Shown here piece by piece: positions 16,900-25,250 of a DNA stretch of 64,000 bases. The first letter of the stretch is position 1. Each line of letters begins with the position of its first letter. A program made the translations under genes and the position numbers. Source of the stretch: Dyadobacter soli (GTDB taxonomy: Bacteria; Bacteroidota; Bacteroidia; Cytophagales; Spirosomataceae); contig NZ_FNAN01000025.1 of the NCBI RefSeq assembly GCF_900101885.1, forward strand, positions 52,616-116,615, read 5' to 3'. The notes below the pieces were generated by a model. That model was given only the letters and a program-made list of their open reading frames with translations. It searched no databases and was not told the DNA's origin.

Positions 16900-18189
16900 A
16901 TGTCCCGCATTAGCGAAATCCACATTACCCCGATCGCCATCGTCGATCCGCCGCTGTTGAATGCTGCCGGGCTGCATGCGCCTTATGCGCTGCGCACGGT
17001 GGTCGAAATCGTGACGGATGACCGAATTCCAGGCATCAGTGAAATACCGGGCAACAGCGATATCGATGCCGCGCTTGAAGAGGCCAAGGCATTGCTGATC
17101 GGTCGCGACCCATTCAATCTCAACGTGATCCGGCAAGTGTTGACCGAGCATTTCGGTACCGAATCGGCCGCCGCGCGGGGGGATGCGCCCTGGGATCAGA
17201 GGAAGCTGGTGCATATTTTCAGTTCGGTGGAAGTGGCTTGCCTTGATATTATCGGCAAGATCACCGGCCGGCCGGTCGTAGATTTGCTGGGAGGTAAAAT
17301 GCGGGATAGGGTGCCGTTTTCGGCTTATTTGTTTTATAAATATGAAGGCGCGGGCGGCCCGCTGGAGTTCGGTACCGATCCGGGTGCCACTGGTTGGGCG
17401 GCCGCACGCCAGGCCGCCGCGCTGGACCCCGCGAGTATCGTGGAGCAGGCGCGGGCGATGTGCGGGGAGTTTGGTTTTCAGTCGATAAAATTAAAAGGCG
17501 GTGTTTTTGAGCCGCGTGTCGAAGTCGATTCGATGCTCGCGTTGCACAAGGCATTCGGCCCCAATGTGCCGCTGCGCGTCGACCCGAATGCGATTTGGGA
17601 AGTGGAAACGGCGATCCGTTACGGGCGCGAGCTGAAAGGCATTCTCGAATACCTCGAAGATCCCGTGCGCGGGCAGGAGAATATGGCGAAGGTGCGCAAG
17701 GAGCTGGGCATTCCGCTCGCGACCAATATGTGTACCACTTCTTTTGGGGACATTCCACGGGCGATCGAGCTGCATTCCGAAGACATTATCCTCAGCGACC
17801 ATCACTTTTGGGGCGGTTTGCGGGCGTCTATGAACCTTTCGGCCATTTGTGAGACGTTCGGCCGGGGCCTTTCCATGCATTCCAACAGCCATTTGGGCAT
17901 TTCGCTGGCGGCGATGGTGCATCTTGGCGCGGCGTTGCCCGATGTGCCCTACGCATTGGATACGCATTACCCCTGGCAAAGCGACGAGGTGATCGTCGGC
18001 GGGCGCATTCAGTTCGAGGAAGGCAGCGTGAAAGTGCCGACGGGTCCCGGACTGGGCGTGGAACTGGATCGCGAGGCGCTCAAAAAACTGCATCAGAACT
18101 ACATCGCCTGCGGTCTTAAAAAACGCGACGATGAAGTTGAGATGCAGAAGAAAGTGCCCGGCTGGAAGTTTAAAGCGGTGCGTTGGTAA
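16900..18189 (+). CDS. gudD: Glucarate dehydratase-like enolase superfamily protein
   Basis: Mandelate racemase/muconate lactonising superfamily enzyme, 429 residues, that abstracts a proton alpha to a carboxylate. Active-site pattern of the glucarate dehydratase group: K-L-K at 197-199, metal ligands Asp228 (RVDPNA) and Glu253 (YLEDP) plus Asn276 (ATNMC), SDHHFWGG at 299-306, and the catalytic His327 in MHSNSHLG. The C-terminal PGLGVELD and VPGWKF also match GudD. Expected reaction: D-glucarate (or a relative) to 5-keto-4-deoxyglucarate. The ATG at 16900 is chosen; the frame runs upstream through the repeat array, giving a Ser/His/Phe-rich nonsense extension. Confidence 0.87.
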   Translation: MSRISEIHITPIAIVDPPLLNAAGLHAPYALRTVVEIVTDDRIPGISEIPGNSDIDAALEEAKALLIGRDPFNLNVIRQVLTEHFGTESAAARGDAPWDQRKLVHIFSSVEVACLDIIGKITGRPVVDLLGGKMRDRVPFSAYLFYKYEGAGGPLEFGTDPGATGWAAARQAAALDPASIVEQARAMCGEFGFQSIKLKGGVFEPRVEVDSMLALHKAFGPNVPLRVDPNAIWEVETAIRYGRELKGILEYLEDPVRGQENMAKVRKELGIPLATNMCTTSFGDIPRAIELHSEDIILSDHHFWGGLRASMNLSAICETFGRGLSMHSNSHLGISLAAMVHLGAALPDVPYALDTHYPWQSDEVIVGGRIQFEEGSVKVPTGPGLGVELDREALKKLHQNYIACGLKKRDDEVEMQKKVPGWKFKAVRW

Positions 18190-19068
18190 TCAATATTTAG
18201 CCATCATTTTATCGAAAACCTGGCGCTGTTGATGCAGGGATCCGATCTTGTCGTCGGGGTTGGTGTGGCATTCCAGCAGTACCCAGCCTTTGTAATCCAT
18301 TTTAGCCAGGTTGTCGATGAGTTCAGGGTAGGGGTAATCGGTACGGTCGAGCTCGCGAACGTGGCAGGTATCGCCGAAATACTTTTTGACCAGATCGAAA
18401 TTGGACTGGAAGCCCTGTCCGTTCAGGTCCTGCTTGTTGCAGTTCCAGCATATTTTGGCGTTGCGGTGATCGGCATAATCCATGATTTTGCGGATGTTGG
18501 GCAGCTCCTGGGTTTCTTCGCCATGCACTTCGAGCCGCAATTGCTGACCGAAATCGGCCGCATAACCTGCTAAGCCGCGCAATGCGAGCCCTATTTGTTC
18601 CAAAGTCTTTTCGGTCGGAACTTCCTTGTGCAGTGCATTGGGTTTTACTTTCACGCCCGTACCGCCGATGTCCGCGCCCAGGCGGATGAACTCTTTCGTG
18701 CGTTCGATCGACGCTTTCAACTTGTCCTGATCGGGGTAATCATATTGCTGATTGGTACCGAGCCCTACGATTTTCACGGGGCTGTCGGCGAACTGCTGCT
18801 TCACTGCTTTTCGCTGCTCGGGTGTAAGATCGGGCATAACCTTGTGCGCATGTTCTACGCGCAGCTCCACACCGGTAATGTGCGTATCCGACAGGTTTTT
18901 GATCAAAGTTGGCACATCCCAATCCTTTCCCCAGAGGTACGTGACAAACCCGAGCTGCATTTTGGGTTTTTTCCAATGAAGTGGTTCAGCCCCTGTGAAG
19001 TCCGGAAGCAATGCTGCACCGGCAGCGATGGATAGGTTTTGAAGAAAAGTCTTTCTGTCGATATGCAT
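18190..19068 (-). CDS. Exported sugar phosphate isomerase/epimerase-like TIM-barrel protein
   Basis: A 292-residue xylose-isomerase-like TIM barrel (AP endonuclease 2 superfamily). Metal-ligand candidates are Glu at GVELRVEH near 67, the LEVHGEETQ segment near 197, ICWNCNKQD near 225 and the terminal LLECHTN near 267. The leader (MHIDRKTFLQNLSIAAGAALL) resembles a Tat signal with Arg-Lys in place of Arg-Arg, so it probably acts in the periplasm. Its stop abuts the gudD stop on the opposite strand; it lies 52 bases after the carboxylesterase gene on the same strand. Substrate unknown. Confidence 0.8.
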   Translation of the reverse strand: MHIDRKTFLQNLSIAAGAALLPDFTGAEPLHWKKPKMQLGFVTYLWGKDWDVPTLIKNLSDTHITGVELRVEHAHKVMPDLTPEQRKAVKQQFADSPVKIVGLGTNQQYDYPDQDKLKASIERTKEFIRLGADIGGTGVKVKPNALHKEVPTEKTLEQIGLALRGLAGYAADFGQQLRLEVHGEETQELPNIRKIMDYADHRNAKICWNCNKQDLNGQGFQSNFDLVKKYFGDTCHVRELDRTDYPYPELIDNLAKMDYKGWVLLECHTNPDDKIGSLHQQRQVFDKMMAKY

Positions 19069-19120
19069 AGGAAGCCGGTTTGGTTGGTTACAAACGCTTT
19101 AAGCCGGCTTCCGGCCAATT

Positions 19121-20677
19121 CTACCGTTTGGCAGCCTGCTCGATCAGGAAATCCAGTGCAGGCTGTTCGGTTAGCGGCGCTGCTTTGATTTCGTCGCCGA
19201 GCAGGATCATTTGCGGCGCGTTAGGGTTAAATGCAGGCCATTGCGGCAGTCCGGCACCATTGGGGTTGCCTGTTTTTACAAAATTGACCCAGTACGCGGA
19301 CATGATATGGGCGATTTGATCGTCGGTAGCGTCCAGCGGCCGCAATGCGCGGTCGATGAAGCGGAGGTTGTCGTACGCATACGCGACCTCGCCCGTGTGA
19401 AACGCGCCATACTGCGCATAAACGCCGGTTGCGGGCAGCTTACGCGTGAAGCGGTAGAGGTATGCGCCCTTGTTTTGCTGCGCCTGTGCCACCGCCCACG
19501 AGTAGTTTTGCATGCCGTAGCTCATGTCGCGGGCCAGTTCATTCTGGGAATGCGCAGCTTCGGTGTCGGTCTGCGCGGGGTAATGTTGAAAGAATGTCTG
19601 GGCAATGGGGCCGTATTGCTGGTTATATTGTGCCTGAAAATCAGTGGCATTCTTTGGTTTCGCGACCGCATTTTCGTTCTGGTTCCAGCCGGTAAGCAGC
19701 GCAATGGGGTTTTGTTTGCCAGCCTTGTAAATGGCCGAAACCGATTCCGGGAGTATTAATCCGTCCGTAATCGGTCCGCGGTACGTCGTGATTTGCTTTA
19801 ATATCTCCTCAGCGGGCACTTTGCGCAATGCGGCCAGGGAAGTTGCATTCAGCTTTTCGCCTGCCTGCACGCCAGCGTCTTCCGCCTGTTTTAAGGAAGG
19901 ATAATTTCTGCCAAAACCAGCCCCGCTTTCCGCAATCGCTTTATTAAAAAGACCCTTCGCCTGCGGGCTTACCACGAGGCAGTTGACGCTCATAGACCCT
20001 GCCGACTGACCTGCGATAGTTACATTTTCAGGATCACCACCGAATTGTGCGATGTTCTTTTTGACCCATTTCAAAGCTGCGATCTGATCCATCAAACCGT
20101 AGTTGCCGGACGCATTTTTGCCGGATTCCTTAGTCAGTTCCGGATGCGCGAAAAAACCAAATGCGCCCACACGGTAATTGATACTTACAAAAACGACCCC
20201 TTTTTTGGCAGTCGCTTCACCATCGTAAATGGCGCATCCCGCACCGCCGCTCACGAAGCCGCCGCCATAAATCCATACTAATACCGGTTTTTTAGTGGTC
20301 GTCTTGCCTTGCTTTTCCGTCCAGACGTTCAGGTAAAGGCAATCTTCGCTTATAGGCGTTTTGGGGATCAGAAATTCTGCACTCCACATGCTGAACGGCA
20401 CCGGCTCACCTTGTACCGGGCTAGCTCCGAACTTATCGCAAACCAGCACGCCGCTCCACTTTTTTACCGGTTGAGGAGCCTTCCACCGCAAATCCCCCAC
20501 AGGGGGCGCAGCGAATGGAATACCTTTGTAAATGCTCACCCGGCCGTCGGAACTGGCTGTTCCTGAAACCTTCCCGCCTTCGACACGCAACGTATCGGCA
20601 GCGAGTGAGACAAAATGCAGGCTGGCGAGAACAGCAAGCAGCACGAGACAGCGAAGGGAAAATGCGCGTAGAATCAT
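19121..20677 (-). CDS. Type-B carboxylesterase, secreted (para-nitrobenzyl esterase family)
   Basis: Serine hydrolase of the alpha/beta fold, 518 residues. Signal peptide residues 1-26 (LVLLAVLASLHFVSLAA). Catalytic triad visible: Ser225 in IAGQSAGS, Glu335 in NQNENAV, His427 in GAFHTGE; oxyanion hole GGGF at 138-141; EDCLYLNVW signature at 111-119. It likely cleaves esters, for example acyl or aryl groups on plant-derived carbohydrate, outside the cytoplasm. It starts 18 bases after the HTH gene on the same strand, so it may be co-transcribed with that pair or have its own promoter. Confidence 0.92.
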   Translation of the reverse strand: MILRAFSLRCLVLLAVLASLHFVSLAADTLRVEGGKVSGTASSDGRVSIYKGIPFAAPPVGDLRWKAPQPVKKWSGVLVCDKFGASPVQGEPVPFSMWSAEFLIPKTPISEDCLYLNVWTEKQGKTTTKKPVLVWIYGGGFVSGGAGCAIYDGEATAKKGVVFVSINYRVGAFGFFAHPELTKESGKNASGNYGLMDQIAALKWVKKNIAQFGGDPENVTIAGQSAGSMSVNCLVVSPQAKGLFNKAIAESGAGFGRNYPSLKQAEDAGVQAGEKLNATSLAALRKVPAEEILKQITTYRGPITDGLILPESVSAIYKAGKQNPIALLTGWNQNENAVAKPKNATDFQAQYNQQYGPIAQTFFQHYPAQTDTEAAHSQNELARDMSYGMQNYSWAVAQAQQNKGAYLYRFTRKLPATGVYAQYGAFHTGEVAYAYDNLRFIDRALRPLDATDDQIAHIMSAYWVNFVKTGNPNGAGLPQWPAFNPNAPQMILLGDEIKAAPLTEQPALDFLIEQAAKR

Positions 20678-20695
20678 TCCTGATCTTAATGAAGT

Positions 20696-21250
20696 TTACA
20701 GCGCAAGTTCGATTTTATTTTTGACATGCTTGCTTTCCTGCTCACGAATAGCCGTGTCCTGCATCAGCTCCACCTCCTTTGATTTTTGTACCAATCTAAG
20801 CCACCACGAAGCCGGTATCAGGCCATTCGAATGCAATTCGAGCCTTACCAAAAACTCTTTCGGCGGTGTGCGGTGGCCATTCATGTATTGGCTGAGGACA
20901 TAAGGCTTCACATCCACGTCTTCCGCAAATTCCTTGTCTTTTTTGTTTTGGGCACGAATGTATTCGCTGAGGAAATACTCGAAGTTCCAATGCTTCTGCG
21001 GATCGATCTGATCGATATAGTTGAGGATCTGGTACTTGATTGCCAGCATTCTGGATTGTTTTACCTCTTCCGGCGTACGATTAGCTATTTCCCGTTGGCG
21101 CATCTCACGGAATTCCTGTAAATCCTTTTCTGCCTGCTCGACGTCGTCAGGGTGAATAGGGAATACAAATGCATCCGCTAATTCTTCCAGTGTATATTGC
21201 TCAAATAATTTTTTAATAACTTTCAGCTCTCTCTTGGTCGCTACTCTCAT
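20696..21250 (-). CDS. Helix-turn-helix protein, candidate antitoxin/autoregulator
   Basis: A 184-residue, strongly charged protein. Residues about 110-160 form an XRE-like HTH (KEFAEDVDVKPYVLSQYMNG, then HRTPPKEFLVRLE and the conserved ending IPASWWLRLVQK), a type common in Bacteroidota as an antitoxin-like regulator. The N-terminal half (1-105) is helical and of unknown role, perhaps partner binding. Its start lies inside the upstream GNAT-like gene (38-base overlap), so the two are translationally coupled. Inverted repeats in the promoter at 21727-21754 are good candidates for its own operator. Confidence 0.7.
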   Translation of the reverse strand: MRVATKRELKVIKKLFEQYTLEELADAFVFPIHPDDVEQAEKDLQEFREMRQREIANRTPEEVKQSRMLAIKYQILNYIDQIDPQKHWNFEYFLSEYIRAQNKKDKEFAEDVDVKPYVLSQYMNGHRTPPKEFLVRLELHSNGLIPASWWLRLVQKSKEVELMQDTAIREQESKHVKNKIELAL

Positions 21251-21713
21251 AATATTTATCGATTAGAATTTTAGAATTGTCTGTGCTCGAAAACATGCAG
21301 GTACCAGTATTTCTGAAACCGTACTTCTCCCGATAAACCTTTATTAAATAAGTTTTTGGGACCAAACATACAAAGCCATCGAAATCTGACTCGAATGAGA
21401 TTTTACAGACAAAAGCCAGCAAACTTCCTGCGATTCTGTCCAACCTTTTTCCGACGCCCATATGCTCTTTTGCATTGGCGATCAATCTCACCTTAACCGC
21501 GCATTCGTCACGGCTGCGTTCGATCGACACAACCCCGACAATTTCAGCTGTCGCGTCAATCCGCAGCCCATATACTTCAAAATCAAGCTCTTTATTCCAC
21601 TTAAAATGGAATCTGTTGCCCTTGTGGACCAACATTACCTCTTTCCTTGAAAGCCTGCTGATCGTCGCCGGCAGCCTTTCGCCGGTCAGTTTGTCATCTA
21701 AATAGTACCCCAT
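21213..21713 (-). CDS. GNAT-like protein, candidate toxin of a coupled pair
   Basis: A 166-residue protein with a GNAT-like alpha/beta core: strands around 45-80, then GVGKRLDRIAGSLLAF near 95-110 where GNAT proteins bind CoA, and LVPKTYLIKVYREKYGF near 125-141, resembling the motif before the last strands. It is a paralogue of the protein at 4104-4634. The gene is AT-rich compared with its neighbours. The order GNAT-like gene first, then HTH gene overlapping by 38 bases, with a palindromic promoter, resembles a type II toxin-antitoxin operon with inverted order; no function is demonstrated. It could instead be an ordinary acetyltransferase and its regulator. Confidence 0.65.
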   Translation of the reverse strand: MGYYLDDKLTGERLPATISRLSRKEVMLVHKGNRFHFKWNKELDFEVYGLRIDATAEIVGVVSIERSRDECAVKVRLIANAKEHMGVGKRLDRIAGSLLAFVCKISFESDFDGFVCLVPKTYLIKVYREKYGFRNTGTCMFSSTDNSKILIDKYYESSDQERAESY

Positions 21714-21726
21714 AAAAATACAAAAA

Positions 21727-21754
21727 GTTTACGGATTTGGTAAACATTTTACCA
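21727..21754 (-). promoter_or_regulatory. Overlapping inverted repeats upstream of the GNAT-like/HTH operon
   Basis: Two interlocked palindromes: GTTTAC-N7-GTAAAC (21727-21745) and TGGTAAA-N3-TTTACCA (21738-21754), sharing the central half-site. They end 14 bases upstream of the start codon at 21713, in the expected promoter. Three alternating half-sites are typical for cooperative binding by a dimeric autorepressor, most simply the HTH protein of this operon. Confidence 0.6.
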
Positions 21755-21930
21755 GTTTTTAACACTCAGTTAGACGGCGTCTTAATGGATTGGTAACGGC
21801 ATTTGAGGAACCATTTCTTTATCGGTCGGTTTTGTCAGATTAACGGAATGTGAAATTGAAGGAGCAGCCAGTCGTGGCCGGTTAAATGAGCTGCTGTTCT
21901 GTCTTTTGTTTGAAAAATTGATTTAAAAAA

Positions 21931-24126
21931 ATGTCTGAAATAGATCGTCGGGAATTTCTTAAAATGTCCGCGGGAGCTGCGGGTGCCGGGGCTGCATTGA
22001 ATTTGCTGCCGCCATTGATCCGTAAAGCTTTGGCTGTCAAGGCGTACAATCCCACGAAGTCCATCCAGGATGTGCAGCATGTGGTGATCCTCATGCAGGA
22101 GAACCGGTCTTTCGATCACTATTTCGGCGCAATGCGTGGCGTGAGGGGCTTTGGCGACCGGTTTCCCATTCCGCTAGCAAGCGGCAAGCGGGCATTTGTG
22201 CAGTCGGATGGGAAGCGGGAGTATTCTCCTTACCGTGCGGATAAAAAGACGGTCAATGCGGCGCTGGTGAATGGAACACCGCACGATTTTCCGGATACAC
22301 AGGCCGCGTGGAACCAGGGCAAATATGGCTACTGGCCGATGTTCAAGACGCCGTATTCGATGGCCTACTACACGCGGGAGGAAATTCCTTTTCAGTATGC
22401 CTTGGCAGAGTCGTTCACCATTTGCGATGCCTACCATTGTTCCATCGCCACAGGTACCGATCCGAACCGGATTGTTTTCTGGTCGGGCTCGAATTTCGAC
22501 CCGGAGAAGCGGGCGGCCGGCATCAACTGTACCGACGCCGATTCGGAGCCTGTGAACCTGCGTTGCTGGGTGGAAGGTAAGTTGCCCGATCCGGGTTATA
22601 CCTACCGTGGCAATGCATTTAAATGGGATACGATTCCCGATGTTTTGCAAAAAGCAGGCATTAGCTGGCGCATTTACCAGGACCCGAACGACAACTGGAC
22701 GGGAGCCATGCACGGCTGCCTTGCATTCGATAGCTTCCGTAATGCCAAACCCGGCTCGCCGGTTTATGAAAACGGCATGAAGCACTGGTCGATCCAAGAT
22801 TTGACGGAGCACGTTAAAAATAAGACATTACCGCAAGTGAGCTGGGTGTTGCCCTCGCAAAGCAACTCCGAGCATCCGAGCGGACCGTCGAGCCCGAACC
22901 GCGGAGGCGATTTTACGCACCAGGTACTGGCTGCCGTTACCGCAAATCCCGAAGTTTGGAGCAAAACCGTTTTCTTTCTCACTTTTGATGAAAATGATGG
23001 CCTTTTCGACCACCTTCCCGCGCCGGCTGTACCTTCCTATAATGCAGACGGCTCGCTGGCAGGCAAGTCGACGATCGATCTGGCGGGAATGTATTTCAAC
23101 AACGATAAAGGAACTTCGGAATTCCCTAATCCCTTCCACGAAGCCAGCATGAAAAAAGGCGGGCCGGTTCGGACGCGCATTTACCAGGACAAGCGTGACA
23201 CGATCAGCGGCAATATTCGCCCCTGGGGCATGGGGCCACGCGTGCCGATGTACATCATTTCGCCATGGAGCAAGGGTGGCTGGGTCAATTCCGAGGTGGC
23301 CGATCATACTTCGGTAGGCCAGTTTCTCGAAAAGCGGTTCAATATCAACATTCCGGCGATCAGCCCGTGGCATCGTTCGGTAAGCGGCGACCTCACATCT
23401 GCATTTGATTTTGTTACGCCCAATGATCCCGTGTTCCCGGCATTACCGGATACCGCCAACTATGCGAGCATTGAAGAAGCATCCAAATTGCTTCCCAAAG
23501 CCACCGCGCCCGGGTCGCCCGGACCATTGTTTCAGGAAAAGGGCACTCGCTACTCCCGCGCGCTCCCGTATCGCCTGCATACACATGCGAAGGCAGTTTC
23601 GGGCAAAATTGAGCTGTTATTTGAAAACAAAGGCAGTGCGGGAGCCGTATTTCACGTTTACGACCTCAAACACCTCGACCGCATTCCGAGGCGCTACACG
23701 GTGGAGCCTGGAAAATCGCTTTCGGACGAATGGATGGTTGTCTCCGCACCAGAGGAATATGCATTAGAGGTATTCGGGCCCAATGGCTATTTTCAACGTT
23801 TTTCCGGAAGTGCTTCTGCGGACGAGCCGGAAGTAAGAATGAATTGTGATTACCGCAAAGGCGTGGTGCATTTGGAATTACAAAATACAGGTAAATCCGC
23901 GACGGACGTAACGGTGGTAAATGTTTATAATCCATCAAAACCAATGCGCGTGAATGTGCCGGCGGGCAAAAAAGTATCAAAAGAATGGCTTTGTGCTAAC
24001 CACAGCAATTGGTACGACCTGACCGTTCAGCTTCAATCGAATGCCGCCTACCAACGCCGCTTTGCCGGAAGGATAGAAACCGGTAAAAACGGCATCAGCG
24101 ATCCGGCGATGGCAACGGATATTTGA
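21931..24126 (+). CDS. Phosphocholine-specific phospholipase C, exported
   Basis: Phosphoesterase of the PlcN/PlcH (acid phosphatase-like, alkaline phosphatase superfamily) group, 731 residues, that splits phosphatidylcholine or sphingomyelin. Tat signal at the N terminus (DRREFLKMSAG then an Ala-rich stretch). Catalytic region: MQENRSFDHYFG near residue 55-66, the ATGTDPNRI and DENDGLFDH segments, and HTSVGQFLEKRF near 460. Two C-terminal DUF756-type beta domains occupy about 545-625 and 640-715. Somewhat shorter than many Bacteroidota homologues but intact. Confidence 0.9.
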   Translation: MSEIDRREFLKMSAGAAGAGAALNLLPPLIRKALAVKAYNPTKSIQDVQHVVILMQENRSFDHYFGAMRGVRGFGDRFPIPLASGKRAFVQSDGKREYSPYRADKKTVNAALVNGTPHDFPDTQAAWNQGKYGYWPMFKTPYSMAYYTREEIPFQYALAESFTICDAYHCSIATGTDPNRIVFWSGSNFDPEKRAAGINCTDADSEPVNLRCWVEGKLPDPGYTYRGNAFKWDTIPDVLQKAGISWRIYQDPNDNWTGAMHGCLAFDSFRNAKPGSPVYENGMKHWSIQDLTEHVKNKTLPQVSWVLPSQSNSEHPSGPSSPNRGGDFTHQVLAAVTANPEVWSKTVFFLTFDENDGLFDHLPAPAVPSYNADGSLAGKSTIDLAGMYFNNDKGTSEFPNPFHEASMKKGGPVRTRIYQDKRDTISGNIRPWGMGPRVPMYIISPWSKGGWVNSEVADHTSVGQFLEKRFNINIPAISPWHRSVSGDLTSAFDFVTPNDPVFPALPDTANYASIEEASKLLPKATAPGSPGPLFQEKGTRYSRALPYRLHTHAKAVSGKIELLFENKGSAGAVFHVYDLKHLDRIPRRYTVEPGKSLSDEWMVVSAPEEYALEVFGPNGYFQRFSGSASADEPEVRMNCDYRKGVVHLELQNTGKSATDVTVVNVYNPSKPMRVNVPAGKKVSKEWLCANHSNWYDLTVQLQSNAAYQRRFAGRIETGKNGISDPAMATDI

Positions 24127-24132
24127 AAACCG

Positions 24133-24164
24133 AAAAGGCTACCCGTCGCAACGGGCAGCCTTTT
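24133..24164. terminator. Intrinsic terminator after the phospholipase gene
   Basis: Stem AAAAGGCT/AGCCTTTT extended by CCCG/CGGG across one mismatch, with a 6-base loop. It starts seven bases after the phospholipase stop. The A/T-flanked stem can work on both strands, so it may also end the convergent dioxygenase gene (stop at 24208). Confidence 0.75.
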
Positions 24165-24207
24165 GGAGTGTGTGTTAATGAATGATCAGGATTTAGGAAT
24201 AGTAGCG

Positions 24208-25089
24208 TTATGCGTCGAAAAGCAGTGGAAAAAACTGTCCTTTTAATTTTTCTCCTTTCGGAATGACGGGTACTCCGTCGAGTAGTGTTGTGTTAGTGTC
24301 GGATAAGGTACCGTCGGCAAAAACATTGATCACAAATGCACGCCGTGAGCGTTCCGAACGGTTTTCATACGATCCATGTACCATCAGCGGATGGTGGAAA
24401 GTCCCGTAACCGCGCTTCATTTCGATCGGGACCGGTTTGAACTCGGCTTTTTGCTCGTCGGTAAGATATTGCATGAGCCCTTCCATGTCCCCGGCCAGTT
24501 CCGGCTTGTCGAGCAGGCCCCAGCGGTGGCTTTTGGGTACATAATAAAGGCAGCCATTCTCCACCAGCGAATCGTCCAGACCCGTCCAGCAGGTAAGGTG
24601 CTGCATGGGCACAGAGCGCGTCCAGTAAGAATAATCCTGGTGCCAAGCCACCACACCGCCATGCCGCGCAGGTTTACAAAAAAGCTGATCGTGCCAGAAC
24701 CGCACTGCTTTATCACCAAGCAACTGACTGGCGGCCATCACGAAAGCCGGGTTCCAGAGCACATCATGGAAGCCTTCGGTAACACGCCAGGCACCGAGGG
24801 CATGCAAAAGCACCGCATTCGGATCAATCGATTCGTTAGAGTGAAATTCGTAATATAAATGGTGACCAGGATTGGAAGGGTCGGTAGCAGCGACGAGCTC
24901 CTCGTTCAGCGCATCCACTTGCCAATCTTCGAGCAACTTAATGTTGGACAGATAGCCGTTTTCATGAAAAAATGCCACCTGGTCGTCGCTAAGGCGGTAT
25001 TGTTCCCATTCCTCCCGGCTGGCAGGCTGCCTGAACAGCTCGGACACTAACTCGTGATGCAGGGAGAAGTCCCTCGTTGCCACTTCCAT
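24208..25089 (-). CDS. Phytanoyl-CoA dioxygenase (PhyH) family protein
   Basis: Fe(II)/2-oxoglutarate-dependent oxygenase fold, 293 residues. The iron facial triad is visible: His150 and Asp152 in AWHQDYSYW, and His238 in LMVHGSY, with Arg at 248-250 (RSRRAFVINVF) for the 2-oxoglutarate carboxylate. The start is 161 bases from the divergent AraC-type regulator, which probably controls it. Substrate unknown: family members hydroxylate acyl-CoAs, halogenated compounds and small metabolites. Confidence 0.88.
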   Translation of the reverse strand: MEVATRDFSLHHELVSELFRQPASREEWEQYRLSDDQVAFFHENGYLSNIKLLEDWQVDALNEELVAATDPSNPGHHLYYEFHSNESIDPNAVLLHALGAWRVTEGFHDVLWNPAFVMAASQLLGDKAVRFWHDQLFCKPARHGGVVAWHQDYSYWTRSVPMQHLTCWTGLDDSLVENGCLYYVPKSHRWGLLDKPELAGDMEGLMQYLTDEQKAEFKPVPIEMKRGYGTFHHPLMVHGSYENRSERSRRAFVINVFADGTLSDTNTTLLDGVPVIPKGEKLKGQFFPLLFDA

Positions 25090-25180
25090 GATTTCTTGTT
25101 CGGGATTAGTTTTAGCATTGCAAATATGAGCGATGTTATCTTTTAACTTGGTTGCTGATTTTGACTAATAACTAACTTAT

Positions 25181-25208
25181 TTTGTATTAATATTGAGGTG
25201 TAACTTTG
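25181..25208 (+). promoter_or_regulatory. Bacteroidota-type promoter for the AraC gene
   Basis: -33 element TTTG at 25181-25184, 16-base spacer, -7 element TAACTTTG at 25201-25208, matching the TTTG/TAnnTTTG consensus of this phylum. The start codon follows 42 bases later at 25251. Confidence 0.55.
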
Positions 25209-25250
25209 TAATATTTGCTAAATAGGGTATAATAAAGCCACATAGGGTCC

